Source of the DNA: Segatella hominis
Lineage (GTDB): Bacteria; Bacteroidota; Bacteroidia; Bacteroidales; Bacteroidaceae
Length of the DNA stretch: 64,000 bases
Reading direction: 5' to 3'
NCBI RefSeq assembly: GCF_004535825.1
Contig: NZ_SGVY01000011.1
Location: 1 to 64,000 of the forward strand
How positions within the stretch are numbered: the first letter of the stretch is position 1; each line of letters starts with the position of its first letter. The position numbers were made by a program, and so were the translations under genes. The notes beneath the pieces are model-generated. The model was not told where the DNA came from and searched no databases. It saw nothing but the letters and a program-made list of their open reading frames with translations. Below are positions 45,469 to 54,755 of this stretch, piece by piece.

Positions 45469-46167
45469 TTATAATTTCTCCAAGAATGCTTTGGTAACAT
45501 TGAAAGAACCTTCTGCCATCTTAGCCCAGAAATCAAAATACATCTGCGCCTTGGTGTCCTTGAGAGGTACATCACTGATGATGCGGAAGGAGATGAAAGG
45601 AGTCTTGTATATATGGCAGGTCTGTGCAATAGAACAGCTCTCCATATCGACAGCCATTGCATGAGGAAAGTGCTCCAGAATAGAGCGCATCTTCTCCTTG
45701 CTATCTACAAACCACTCTCCACTGACAATCTGTCCTGCATGTATCTTAGGATGGATGTTGTCTGGAAGATGATTGATGTCAAGTGCCTTCTCTACATATT
45801 CCTTGGGAGTTTTAAAGGTGGCTGGCATACCCAAAATCTGTCCAAATTCACATTCATCGCCGCAATAAGCGTCATGATATACACACTCTGTAGCCACTAC
45901 GACCTCGGTGACATTGAGGTTGATATCAGCTCCACCAGCAACACCGGATGAGATTACCAGGTCTGGATGGTAATTGTCTATCATTTCTACGGCACCGATG
46001 GTACTGTTTACCTTGCCGATGCCGCACTGTTGCATGACTACTTCATTGTTGCCAATCTTTCCAATCACGAAATCCTTGTGGTTCTTTCGCTCTGTCTGTG
46101 ATTCTGTCAATAATGTCTTGAGTTGCGTGAACTCCTTGTCCATCGCAACGATAATTCCTATTTTCAT
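45469..46167 (-). CDS. mtnN: 5'-methylthioadenosine/S-adenosylhomocysteine nucleosidase
   Basis: The enzyme hydrolyses the glycosidic bond of methylthioadenosine and S-adenosylhomocysteine, releasing adenine. The N-terminal AMDKEF (catalytic Glu), ISSGVAGG, VDMESCSIAQTC (substrate-binding Met-Glu) and ISDVP (catalytic Asp) are all present. Length 232 residues. Upstream on the minus strand TAACTTTG (46227-46220) is a good -7 element. Operon with luxS. Confidence 0.95.
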   Translation of the reverse strand: MKIGIIVAMDKEFTQLKTLLTESQTERKNHKDFVIGKIGNNEVVMQQCGIGKVNSTIGAVEMIDNYHPDLVISSGVAGGADINLNVTEVVVATECVYHDAYCGDECEFGQILGMPATFKTPKEYVEKALDINHLPDNIHPKIHAGQIVSGEWFVDSKEKMRSILEHFPHAMAVDMESCSIAQTCHIYKTPFISFRIISDVPLKDTKAQMYFDFWAKMAEGSFNVTKAFLEKL

Positions 46168-46219
46168 ATATTTATTGTAACTTTTCCGATTGAGAATTTG
46201 CCGATATTAAAATCGGCTG

Positions 46220-46227
46220 CAAAGTTA
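46220..46227 (-). promoter_or_regulatory. -7 element of the mtnN-luxS promoter
   Basis: TAACTTTG on the minus strand is followed by a leader that contains a small hairpin (GCCGAT/ATCGGC). The mtnN ATG lies about 53 bases downstream of this element. Confidence 0.65.
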
Positions 46228-46248
46228 CGAAAAATATCTGATAAAACC

Positions 46249-46941
46249 TTAGAAGTTAACACCAAAGTTGAGTAGCAGTCCTCCATTATGGGATGTGTCG
46301 AAGGTATCATGACAGATGTTTGCCAGACCGATATCGTAGGTAAGGTCGGCATAGAACATATCGTATTGTATGCCACAACCCAGACGGAGTCCTCCATCTA
46401 CCCGGCGGAAGTTCTCGTCATTAAATGAGTTTTGAGCTTCTCTCTGTTCGAAGTTCTTGATCTTTCCACCAACTCCTGAAGCGAAATATCCTCCAAAAAA
46501 TGGTTGGAGAGAGAAGTGTGGATCGATATTGTACTTATATTTCAGTACAAGTGGAATTTCAATGTAGTTGAGGTCGTAGGTCATCTTCTTGCCATTAGCC
46601 AAATTTTTCTTACCACCTTTCTCTGTATAGAATAAGCCTCCTTCCAGATAAAGTGGCTGGGCATTTGAAAGTGCGACACCTGCCACAACTCCCACGTTGA
46701 GACCCGTCTGCCAATTTCCACCATCCAGTCTGCTATCATCCGAATTGACGTAAGAGAAAGAAGGACCAATCCTGAATCCAAAGTAGGAGTCAGGGAAATC
46801 ATTGTCGTGACGGCCGTAGTCGAGATGACCTGTTTGCTTGTTGTAATATCTGCTCTGTGTATAGTGTTGAGCTGAGGATGGCATTGCGATGAGCAAGAGA
46901 GCCATCAGGAGAAATGTAATCTTTTTCATATTTTTCATCAA
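46249..46941 (-). CDS. Outer-membrane beta-barrel protein (PorT-like)
   Basis: This 230-residue protein has a signal peptide (cleavage near SSAQ). FGFRIGPSFSYVNSD, TGLNVGVVAGVAL, LYLEGGLFYTEKGGKK, YIEIPLVLKYKYN and the terminal GGLLLNFGVNF are typical of the Bacteroidota outer-membrane barrel family containing PorT. Ligand unknown. The 300-bp gap upstream holds divergent promoters for this gene and yfhO. Confidence 0.8.
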   Translation of the reverse strand: MMKNMKKITFLLMALLLIAMPSSAQHYTQSRYYNKQTGHLDYGRHDNDFPDSYFGFRIGPSFSYVNSDDSRLDGGNWQTGLNVGVVAGVALSNAQPLYLEGGLFYTEKGGKKNLANGKKMTYDLNYIEIPLVLKYKYNIDPHFSLQPFFGGYFASGVGGKIKNFEQREAQNSFNDENFRRVDGGLRLGCGIQYDMFYADLTYDIGLANICHDTFDTSHNGGLLLNFGVNF

Positions 46942-47009
46942 TTTATTAGTTATACCTTATTATATATAAAGAGCTTTTTGTATGATATGAAACTCTTTTT
47001 CTGATGCTG

Positions 47010-47040
47010 CAAAAATACGTATCTTTTCTCATGTTGCAAT
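47010..47040 (-). promoter_or_regulatory. Promoter of the beta-barrel gene
   Basis: On the minus strand ATTG (47040-47037), 19 bp and TATTTTTG (47017-47010) fit the consensus. The leader to 46941 is about 65 nt and contains the recurrent TATATATAATAAGGT sequence. Confidence 0.65.
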
Positions 47041-47178
47041 TAGAGAATCCCTAAAAGAAAAGGGAAATTCCCTATTATAATGGGTAATACCATCTTCTAC
47101 AGATCCATTTCAGGCAAGTCTGAATGCTTCTTAAGTTATTTCTTTAACACTAAAAATAGCAAAAACTACCTTTTTTAT

Positions 47179-47209
47179 TTTGTATTGTCTTCATTTTGCA
47201 CTATCTTTG
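47179..47209 (+). promoter_or_regulatory. Promoter of the YfhO-GSCFA operon
   Basis: TTTG (47179-47182), a 19-bp spacer and TATCTTTG (47202-47209) match the consensus exactly. The start would be near 47216, about 23 bases before the ATG. Confidence 0.85.
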
Positions 47210-47238
47210 CAGTCAAAATATAAACGTTTATAGAAATA

Positions 47239-49734
47239 ATGAAATTTTTGAAGAAGTATCTACTGGATATTCTGGTAGTAATCGTATTTGCAGTTGTCTC
47301 CTTTGTTTATTTCATGCCAGCCGACATGGACGGGCGCATCCTGTTCCGTCATGATGCTGCAGCAGGCAAGGGACTGGGACATGAAAAGGAACTTTTCCAG
47401 CAACAGACTGGCGAGGTGACCCGTTGGACAAACTCTGTTTTTGGCGGAATGCCAACTTATCAGATGTCACCATCTTATGAGAGTGGTACTGTTTTGCAGC
47501 AGGCTGTCAATGCCTATCATCTCTGGTTGCCTGATTATGTATGGTATGTTTTTGCATACCTCTTAGGATTCTATATCCTGTTGAGAGCCTTTAACTTCCG
47601 ACAGTCATTAGCAGCATTGGGATCTATCATCTGGGCTTTTTCGTCCTATTTCTTCATCATCATTGCTGCCGGACACATCTGGAAAGTGATGGCTTTGGCT
47701 TATTTGCCTCCTATGATTGCAGGTGTCGTATTGGCTTATCGTGGTAAATATTTGTGGGGATTGCTCGTTACTGCTATCTTTGCAGCCTTTGAAGTCAATG
47801 CCAACCACGTGCAGATGACTTATTATTACCTCTTTATCATCTTCTTTATGCTTCTCGCATTCTTGTGGGATGCCTATAAGAAGAAGGAAATGGCTCGCTT
47901 CGGTAAGGCTACTGCGGCTTGTATCGTGGGTGCCGCCATCGGTATATCGCTCAATCTTTCCAACCTGTATCATACTTGGCAGTACGGTCAGGAGTCTATG
48001 CGTGGAAAGAGTGAACTGGTGAAGAAAAACGCTGCTAACCAGACCAATAGCGGTTTGGATAGAGACTATATTACCCAGTGGAGTTATGGTATTGACGAGA
48101 CTTGGACGCTCATGATTCCGGATGCAAAGGGTGGTGCTTCTGTTCCTTTGGCACAGAACACAAAGGCAATGGAAAAAGCGGATCCTAACTTTGTACAGAT
48201 TTATCAGCAACTCGGACAGTATTGGGGCAACCAGCCTGGAACAAGCGGTCCTGTATATGTAGGCGCTTTCGTCTGTATGCTCTTCATCTTGGGCTTATTC
48301 ATTGTGAAGGGACCGATGAAGTGGGCTTTGTTGGCGGCGACCATCCTCAGTGTACTTCTCTCATGGGGTAGAAACTTCATGCCGTTTACGGATTTCTTCT
48401 TGGATTACGTTCCGATGTATGCCAAATTCAGGACGGTGGCTTCCATCCTTGTGATTGCTGAGTTTACCATTCCTCTGTTGGCGATGATGGCACTCAAGAA
48501 GATCGTGGATGAACCGGAAATATTGACTACCAAGGCCAAACTCGTTTATGCAAGTTTCGGACTGACAGCAGGTTTCTGTCTCCTCTTTGCCTTGGCACCA
48601 GGCCTGTTCTTCTCAGATTTCGTGTCTGCACAGGAACTTCAGGCTTTGCAGCAGCTTCCTGCAGAATATCAGGGACCTATCATCAGCAATCTGACTGAAA
48701 TCAGAAAGGGTATCTTTACTTCCGATTGTTGGCGTTCTTTCTGGGTTATCGTCATTGGCTCGGCCTTCCTCTTCCTTTATAAGATGAAGAAGTTGGGCAA
48801 GGAGTTTATGATTGCTGGTATTGCAGTACTCTGTCTGGTAGATATGTGGATGGTCAACAAGCGTTATCTCTATGATGATATGTTCGTGGAGAAGAGCGTG
48901 CGTGATACTCCACAGCAAATGACTGAGACCGATAAGATGATCTGCAGAGACAAGTCGCTTGATTATCGTGTACTCAATATGGCATCCAATACCTTCAATG
49001 AGAACGAAACTTCATATTATCATAAGAGCGTTGGTGGTTATCATCCAGCCAAACTCCGTCGTTATGCGGAGATGATAGAAGCTTATATCTCTCCAGAGAT
49101 GCAGAAGGCGATGAAGGCTGTAGCTGAGGCTGGTGGTGACATGACGAAGGTGAATGGCGACAGCATATTCCCTGTGCTCAATATGCTCAACACGAAGTAC
49201 TTCATCATGCCTTTGCAGGGTGGACAGACTGTGCCTGTGCAGAATCTTTATGCCTATGGCAATGCTTGGTTTGTTGATAAGGTAAGCTATGCAGAAAATG
49301 CCAATGAGGAGATTGATAAGGTAGGAAAGATCAATTTGCGACATGAAGCTGTAGCTGATGCGAAGTTCAAGCAGCAGCTCGGTGAAAGTGTGCCTCAGGA
49401 TGATACTTCTATTGTTAAGTTGACTCAATATAAGCCAAATAATCTGACTTATGAGGTTACTTCCAACAAGGGTGGTGTCATCGTGTTCTCTGAAATATAT
49501 TATCCTGGTTGGACGGCTACGATAGACGGACAGCCTGCAGAATTGGGCAGAGTGAATTATATCTTGCGTGCCCTGAATGTAAAACCGGGGACTCACAAGG
49601 TGGTACTTGATTTCCACCCTACATCCCTGAAGACAACAGAGACCATTGCTTATGTCGGCTACGGTGTACTGTTGATTCTCTTGCTCGCAGGTTTATTCTT
49701 TGAATGGAAGAAAAATAAAGTAACAGAAAAATAA
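47239..49734 (+). CDS. YfhO-family membrane protein (GT-C glycosyltransferase fold)
   Basis: This 831-residue protein has a first transmembrane helix, a conserved periplasmic loop (GRILFRHDAAAGKGLGHE, TNSVFGGMPTYQM) with the acidic residue usual for GT-C type enzymes, then about eleven more helices. A large extracytoplasmic domain follows (about 550-800, ending IYYPGWTATIDG...LRALNVKPGTHKVVLDF), and a last helix. The SEIYYPGWTATIDGQPA motif is diagnostic of YfhO proteins, which glycosylate cell-wall polymers in Firmicutes. The Bacteroidota substrate is unknown. It is 5 bp from the GSCFA gene. Confidence 0.85.
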   Translation: MKFLKKYLLDILVVIVFAVVSFVYFMPADMDGRILFRHDAAAGKGLGHEKELFQQQTGEVTRWTNSVFGGMPTYQMSPSYESGTVLQQAVNAYHLWLPDYVWYVFAYLLGFYILLRAFNFRQSLAALGSIIWAFSSYFFIIIAAGHIWKVMALAYLPPMIAGVVLAYRGKYLWGLLVTAIFAAFEVNANHVQMTYYYLFIIFFMLLAFLWDAYKKKEMARFGKATAACIVGAAIGISLNLSNLYHTWQYGQESMRGKSELVKKNAANQTNSGLDRDYITQWSYGIDETWTLMIPDAKGGASVPLAQNTKAMEKADPNFVQIYQQLGQYWGNQPGTSGPVYVGAFVCMLFILGLFIVKGPMKWALLAATILSVLLSWGRNFMPFTDFFLDYVPMYAKFRTVASILVIAEFTIPLLAMMALKKIVDEPEILTTKAKLVYASFGLTAGFCLLFALAPGLFFSDFVSAQELQALQQLPAEYQGPIISNLTEIRKGIFTSDCWRSFWVIVIGSAFLFLYKMKKLGKEFMIAGIAVLCLVDMWMVNKRYLYDDMFVEKSVRDTPQQMTETDKMICRDKSLDYRVLNMASNTFNENETSYYHKSVGGYHPAKLRRYAEMIEAYISPEMQKAMKAVAEAGGDMTKVNGDSIFPVLNMLNTKYFIMPLQGGQTVPVQNLYAYGNAWFVDKVSYAENANEEIDKVGKINLRHEAVADAKFKQQLGESVPQDDTSIVKLTQYKPNNLTYEVTSNKGGVIVFSEIYYPGWTATIDGQPAELGRVNYILRALNVKPGTHKVVLDFHPTSLKTTETIAYVGYGVLLILLLAGLFFEWKKNKVTEK

Positions 49735-49739
49735 GCAAT

Positions 49740-50594
49740 ATGGACTTTAGAACGGAAGTGAACATAGAAAAGGCTGACTTTGAGATACAGCCTTCTGACA
49801 GACTGCTTTTCGTGGGCAGTTGTTTTGCGGATCATCTCGGCAATCGTTTTGTCGAGAATCGCTTCCGTGCCATGGTCAATCCATACGGAGTCATGTACAA
49901 TCCTACGAGCGTATATCACTCTGTGGACCGGTATCTCAAGGGGGAACCTTGTACTGCAGGTTTGAAAGCTGGTACTGAATATAAGAACCAAGACCGAAAA
50001 GTGGATGTGGCTGTCTTTACGCTCGGAACCAATCATGTATATATCCTGAAGGAAACGGGTGAAGTGGTGGATAACTGCCAGAAGCGTCCGCAACGCCTGT
50101 TTGAAGAAAAGGAATTGAGTGTGGGTGAATGCGTGGTAGAACTTTCCAAGGCGGTTTTGGCATTGCTCGGTCAAGAAGTCAGGCACATCATCGTGACGGT
50201 GAGTCCTATCCGTTACCAGAAATATGGATTCCATGGCAGTCAACTTTCCAAGGCCACGCTTCTTTTAGCGGCAGATATACTTTGCCAGCGCTTTCCAGAA
50301 GTGGTGCGCTATTTCCCTGCCTATGAAATTCTCTGTGACGAACTGAGAGATTATCGCTTTTACAAGGAAGATATGCTTCATCCGAGCGAACTTGCCGTGG
50401 AATATATCTGGCAGAAGTTCCAAATGGCTTACTTTGGCAAGACTGCCGAGGACTTTTTAGAGGAATGGAAACCTATCCGTGAAGCCCTTGGACACCGACC
50501 TTTCAATCCAGAGAGTGAGGAATACAAGAAGTTTCTTGCCAATGCACAGGAAAAAGAACGGAAATTCATGGAAAAGTACCAGTTGGGGAAATGA
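49740..50594 (+). CDS. GSCFA domain protein
   Basis: This 284-residue protein has the name-giving motif LFVGSCFADHLGNRF (about residues 28-42), NPYGVMYNPTSV and the late Asp-His pair in DMLHPSELAVEYIW. These resemble the block arrangement of SGNH/GDSL-type esterases (Ser in the first block, Asp-x-x-His in the last). No signal peptide. Substrate unknown; pairing with yfhO suggests a role in cell-surface polymer modification (inference). Confidence 0.85.
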   Translation: MDFRTEVNIEKADFEIQPSDRLLFVGSCFADHLGNRFVENRFRAMVNPYGVMYNPTSVYHSVDRYLKGEPCTAGLKAGTEYKNQDRKVDVAVFTLGTNHVYILKETGEVVDNCQKRPQRLFEEKELSVGECVVELSKAVLALLGQEVRHIIVTVSPIRYQKYGFHGSQLSKATLLLAADILCQRFPEVVRYFPAYEILCDELRDYRFYKEDMLHPSELAVEYIWQKFQMAYFGKTAEDFLEEWKPIREALGHRPFNPESEEYKKFLANAQEKERKFMEKYQLGK

Positions 50595-50633
50595 CATGAT
50601 TATCTCATATAGAATATTTTAAAAAGTAAGATA

Positions 50634-53111
50634 ATGACTTATACTATCGAAAAGGTAACCACACTGATAGGTGCGCGTCGCTATGGAGACAAGGATACGA
50701 ATATCGGTTTCATATTGACCGATAGCCGTTCACTCTGTTTCCCAGAGGAAACTCTGTTCTTCGCCTTGAAGTCAGAGCGTAATGATGGTCACAACTACAT
50801 TCCTGAGTTGTATCGTCGTGGTGTTAGAAATTTCGTAGTTACTAATGTTCCTAAAGGATATGCTTCTGACTATCCGGAAGCTAATTTCCTGAAGGTGGTT
50901 AATACGCTGGAAGCTCTCCAGCGTCTGGCAGAGCGCCATCGTGATGAATTTAATATTCCTATCGTGGGCATTACTGGTTCCAATGGTAAGACTATGGTCA
51001 AGGAATGGCTTCATCAGTTGCTTTCTCCAAATATGTTTGTCACCCGCAGTCCGCGCAGCTACAATTCTCAGATAGGTGTGCCTTTGTCTGTATGGTTGAT
51101 GAACGAGCAGACTGAGGTTGGTGTCTTTGAAGCTGGTATCAGTCAGCCAGGCGAGATGCTTGCTCTTCGTGACATTATTCAGCCAACGATAGCCGTGCTT
51201 ACTTATTTGGGTTCTGCGCATCAGGAGAATTTCGAGTCTTTGGAGGCTAAGTGTCGTGAGAAGATCATTCTTTTCCATGATGCAGAAACTATCGTCTATA
51301 ATGGTGATGATGAAATTGTTGCCAGGGTGGTAGGCGAATATCATGATTACAAGGGTGAAAAACTGTATTGGTCCTTGAAGGATTCTGCTGCTCCTTTCTA
51401 TGTGAAAAATATAGAGAAGAAGGGTAATCTGTCTATTATTACCTATATATATAAAGGTGAAGAGGATAGCTATTCTCTACCTTTTATTGATGAGGCTTCT
51501 GTCACCAATTCTATTATAGCGGCAGTTGTTTCCCGTAAGTTGGGGTTGACTGCAGAGGAAGTGGATAAGCGTATGTCACTTCTTGAACCGGTAGCTATGC
51601 GATTGGAAGTCAAGGAAGGACAGCATGGTTGCACTTTGATCAATGACAGTTATAACTCAGACATCAATTCACTCGATATTGCTCTCGACTTTATGAGTCG
51701 CCGTCCAGATCATAAGGGTCGCCGTCATACGTTGATACTCAGTGATATCTTCCAGAGCGGTGAAAATCCTAAGGACTTGTACAAAGAGGTCTCTGACTTA
51801 TGCCGTAAGCGTGGTGTGGTCAAATTCATCGGTGTCGGTCCGCAGTTGTATGAACAGAGTGATGAGATTCAGATTTCAGAGAAATTCTTCTTCCGTAATA
51901 TTGAGGACTTTATCAAGAGTGAGGTGTTCGCTTCCTTGCGCGATGAGGTCATCCTGCTGAAGGGTGCCCGTCAGTTTGGCTTTGACCAGTTGACTGAATT
52001 ACTCGTGAAAAAGGTGCATGAAACCACATTGGAGGTAAATCTGAATGCAGTAGTGGCCAATCTGAACTATTACCGTTCGTTCATGAAACCAGAGACCAAG
52101 TTGGTATGCATGATCAAGGCGGATGGTTATGGAGCCGGAGCGGTAGAAATCGCCAAGACATTGCAGGATCATCGTGTGGATTATCTTGCCGTAGCAGTAG
52201 CCGATGAAGGTGTTACGCTTCGCAAGAATGGTATTACGAGCAATATCATGATTATGAATCCGGAGATGACAGCCTTCAAGACCATGTTCGACTATGATTT
52301 GGAACCAGAGGTTTATTCTTTCCGTATTCTGGATGCGCTGATCAAGGCTGCAGAGAAAGAAGGTGTTACTGGTTTCCCTGTACATATCAAGTTGGATACA
52401 GGTATGCACCGTCTGGGCTTTGATCCGGAAAATGATATGGAGGAATTGATAGCACGACTGAAACATCAGAATGCCATCATACCACGAAGTGTGTTCTCGC
52501 ATTTTGTAGGTAGTGATGATGATTCCTTCGATGCGTTCTCTGCCCAGCAGTTCGCATTGTTTGATAAGGGTAGCAAGCAGTTGCAGGCTGCCTTCGATCA
52601 TAAGATATTGCGCCATATCTGCAATTCTGCAGGTATAGAGCATTTCCCTGACAGACAGTTGGATATGTGTCGCTTGGGATTAGGACTTTATGGTATCAAT
52701 TCCCGCAACAACAAGACCATCAACTGTGTAAGTACCCTGAAGACGACTATCCTGCAGATGCATCACATCAAGGCAGGGGAGAGTATCGGCTACAGTCGCA
52801 GGACCATTCTGGATAAGGACAGTGTGATAGCAGCCATTCCAATCGGTTATGCTGATGGTTTGAACCGTCATCTCGGTAACCGCCACGCTTATTGTCTGGT
52901 CAATGGTCAGAAAGCAGAGTATGTGGGTAACATCTGTATGGATGTAGCCATGATCGATGTGACAGGCATAGATTGCAAGGAAGGTGACAGTGTGGAAATC
53001 TTTGGAGAGCAATTGCCAGTGCAAACGCTCAGTGAAATTCTCGACACGATACCTTATGAGGTGCTGACTACGATCAGTAATCGTGTGAAGAGAGTGTATT
53101 ATCAGGATTAA
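50634..53111 (+). CDS. murF-alr: Bifunctional MurF ligase / alanine racemase
   Basis: One 825-residue chain. Residues 1-460 are MurF (adds D-Ala-D-Ala to UDP-MurNAc-tripeptide), with GITGSNGKTMVKEWLHQ as ATP loop and NDSYNSDINSLDIAL. Residues 465-825 are alanine racemase, with the PLP lysine in CMIKADGYGAGAVE and the second catalytic Tyr in GESIGYSRR. PIGYADGLNR and NICMDVAMIDVTG are further racemase motifs. The fusion joins D-alanine supply and use and is characteristic of Bacteroidota. It follows the GSCFA gene by 39 bp. Confidence 0.96.
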   Translation: MTYTIEKVTTLIGARRYGDKDTNIGFILTDSRSLCFPEETLFFALKSERNDGHNYIPELYRRGVRNFVVTNVPKGYASDYPEANFLKVVNTLEALQRLAERHRDEFNIPIVGITGSNGKTMVKEWLHQLLSPNMFVTRSPRSYNSQIGVPLSVWLMNEQTEVGVFEAGISQPGEMLALRDIIQPTIAVLTYLGSAHQENFESLEAKCREKIILFHDAETIVYNGDDEIVARVVGEYHDYKGEKLYWSLKDSAAPFYVKNIEKKGNLSIITYIYKGEEDSYSLPFIDEASVTNSIIAAVVSRKLGLTAEEVDKRMSLLEPVAMRLEVKEGQHGCTLINDSYNSDINSLDIALDFMSRRPDHKGRRHTLILSDIFQSGENPKDLYKEVSDLCRKRGVVKFIGVGPQLYEQSDEIQISEKFFFRNIEDFIKSEVFASLRDEVILLKGARQFGFDQLTELLVKKVHETTLEVNLNAVVANLNYYRSFMKPETKLVCMIKADGYGAGAVEIAKTLQDHRVDYLAVAVADEGVTLRKNGITSNIMIMNPEMTAFKTMFDYDLEPEVYSFRILDALIKAAEKEGVTGFPVHIKLDTGMHRLGFDPENDMEELIARLKHQNAIIPRSVFSHFVGSDDDSFDAFSAQQFALFDKGSKQLQAAFDHKILRHICNSAGIEHFPDRQLDMCRLGLGLYGINSRNNKTINCVSTLKTTILQMHHIKAGESIGYSRRTILDKDSVIAAIPIGYADGLNRHLGNRHAYCLVNGQKAEYVGNICMDVAMIDVTGIDCKEGDSVEIFGEQLPVQTLSEILDTIPYEVLTTISNRVKRVYYQD

Positions 53112-53151
53112 ACAGAGGCGAAAATCTGTTGAAAATGTACAAAATCATATC

Positions 53152-53187
53152 AATCCCATCCGAAAATATCGGGTGGGATTCTTTTTT
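53152..53187 (+). terminator. Terminator after murF-alr
   Basis: AATCCCATCCGA pairs with TCGGGTGGGATT across a 5-base loop and is followed by C and six T, a classic intrinsic terminator. Confidence 0.9.
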
Positions 53188-53211
53188 AAGTAATATTTTT
53201 AATGAAAACGT

Positions 53212-53241
53212 ATTGATTTTAAAGAAAAAAGCGTATCTTTG
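53212..53241 (+). promoter_or_regulatory. Promoter and structured leader of the uronate operon
   Basis: ATTG (53212-53215), an 18-bp spacer and TATCTTTG (53234-53241) form the promoter. In the leader, GTGCCCATAAA (from 53241) can pair with TTTATATGGGTGC (about 53276-53288). A competing local hairpin GCACC/GGGTGC uses the same 3' arm. This could be an attenuator; no T tract is evident. Confidence 0.55.
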
Positions 53242-53324
53242 TGCCCATAAAACTTGAAACAAATCAATGTTGCACCTTTATATGGGTGCCCAAAATTATT
53301 AACTAACATTCATTAAAAATTAAA

Positions 53325-54701
53325 ATGGAAAAGGTATTTAGCTATATCATTAGCTTAGGTGCGAGTGTGATGATGCCAATCATCTTTACCGTCATCGGCT
53401 TGTGTATTGGCATGAAATTCGGTAAGGCACTGAAGTCGGGACTCTTCGTAGGCGTGGGTTTCGTAGGCTTGGGTGTTGTTACTGCTTTGTTGACAACTAA
53501 CTTCAATGACCCATTGAAAGCAATTTCCGACCTTTATCATCTGCAGTTAAATGTATTCGATATGGGTTGGCCTGCTGCAGCAGCAGTTGCCTATAATACT
53601 GCGGTAGGTGCCTTGATTATCCCTATCTGTCTGGGTGTCAATTTCCTGATGTTGATCACCAAGACAACCCGCACGGTCAATATTGACCTTTGGAACTACT
53701 GGCACTTTGCTTTCATCGGTGCGGTAGCTTACTTCGTGATGGGTGAAAGTTTGTTGTGGGGTTATTTCGCAGCTATCGTTTGCTACATCATTACTCTGAT
53801 CTGTGCAGACTTGACTGCAGAGAAATTCCAGAAATATTATGATTTGGATGGTATCTCTATTCCTCAGCCTTTCTGCCAGAGTTTTATGCCTTTGGCTATC
53901 GGTTTCAATAAACTTCTGGATATGATTCCAGGATTCTCTAAGTTGGATATCGATGCAGAGGGTTTGAAGAAGAAGTTTGGTGTATTAGGTGAACCGTTGG
54001 TTCTCGGTGTCATCGTTGGTGCCCTGATCGGTTGGGCTGCGCAGCTTGATATTAAGAAGATATTGTTCTTAGGTGTTACCATGGGAGCGGTGATGGAACT
54101 GATTCCGCGTATCACCTCTTTGTTTATTGAAGGTTTGAAGCCTATCTCAGAAAAGACTCAGGAATTGGTGAAGTCTAAGTTCAATGGTAAGAAGGTACAT
54201 ATCGGTATGAGTCCTGCTCTTGTTATCGGTCATCCTACAACATTGGTCGTATCTGTCATCTTGATTCCTGCTATCTTGGCTATCGCAGTATTCTTGCCTG
54301 GCAACCAGTTCTTGCCATTGGCATCTTTGGCAGGTATGTTCTACCTCTTCCCAATGATATTGCCTTTTACCAAAGGTAATGTAGTAAAGACCCTTATTAT
54401 CGGTCTCTTTGCTCTGGTAATCGGTCTTTATTTTGTAACCGATATGGCTCCTGACTTTACTTTGGCTGCCAATCAGGTATATGCAGCTACAGGTGATAAT
54501 GCAGCTCACATTCCTGCTGGTTTCTCTGGTGGTGCTCTCGACTTTGCCTCATCTCTCTTCGGATGGATTATCTATAGAGGTGTGAAACTTTCATACATCG
54601 GTATGGGTGTACTCACAGTCATCACTGTAGCTTTGATGATTATCAACCGTCAGCGCATCGTGAAAGAAGAGAAGAAGGCTGCTGAGGATTTGCAGAAATA
54701 A
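53325..54701 (+). CDS. Galactitol-type PTS permease IIC, orphan
   Basis: This 458-residue protein has about ten to twelve hydrophobic helices and the arrangement of the galactitol (GatC) family of PTS IIC permeases: MPIIFTVIGLCIGMKFGKALKSGLFVGVGFVGLG, MGWPAAAAVAYNTAVGALIIP and GMSPALVIGHPTTLVVSVILIPA. No IIA, IIB, HPr or EI gene is nearby, and Bacteroidota generally lack a sugar PTS, so it probably works as a secondary transporter. Its operon partners (KduI, MFS hexuronate-type carrier) suggest a uronate or related acid as substrate. Confidence 0.8.
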   Translation: MEKVFSYIISLGASVMMPIIFTVIGLCIGMKFGKALKSGLFVGVGFVGLGVVTALLTTNFNDPLKAISDLYHLQLNVFDMGWPAAAAVAYNTAVGALIIPICLGVNFLMLITKTTRTVNIDLWNYWHFAFIGAVAYFVMGESLLWGYFAAIVCYIITLICADLTAEKFQKYYDLDGISIPQPFCQSFMPLAIGFNKLLDMIPGFSKLDIDAEGLKKKFGVLGEPLVLGVIVGALIGWAAQLDIKKILFLGVTMGAVMELIPRITSLFIEGLKPISEKTQELVKSKFNGKKVHIGMSPALVIGHPTTLVVSVILIPAILAIAVFLPGNQFLPLASLAGMFYLFPMILPFTKGNVVKTLIIGLFALVIGLYFVTDMAPDFTLAANQVYAATGDNAAHIPAGFSGGALDFASSLFGWIIYRGVKLSYIGMGVLTVITVALMIINRQRIVKEEKKAAEDLQK

Positions 54702-54755
54702 ACAGAAAGATAGAAATAATTCTGAAAAATAAAAAATAATATAAAGATTTTAGTA

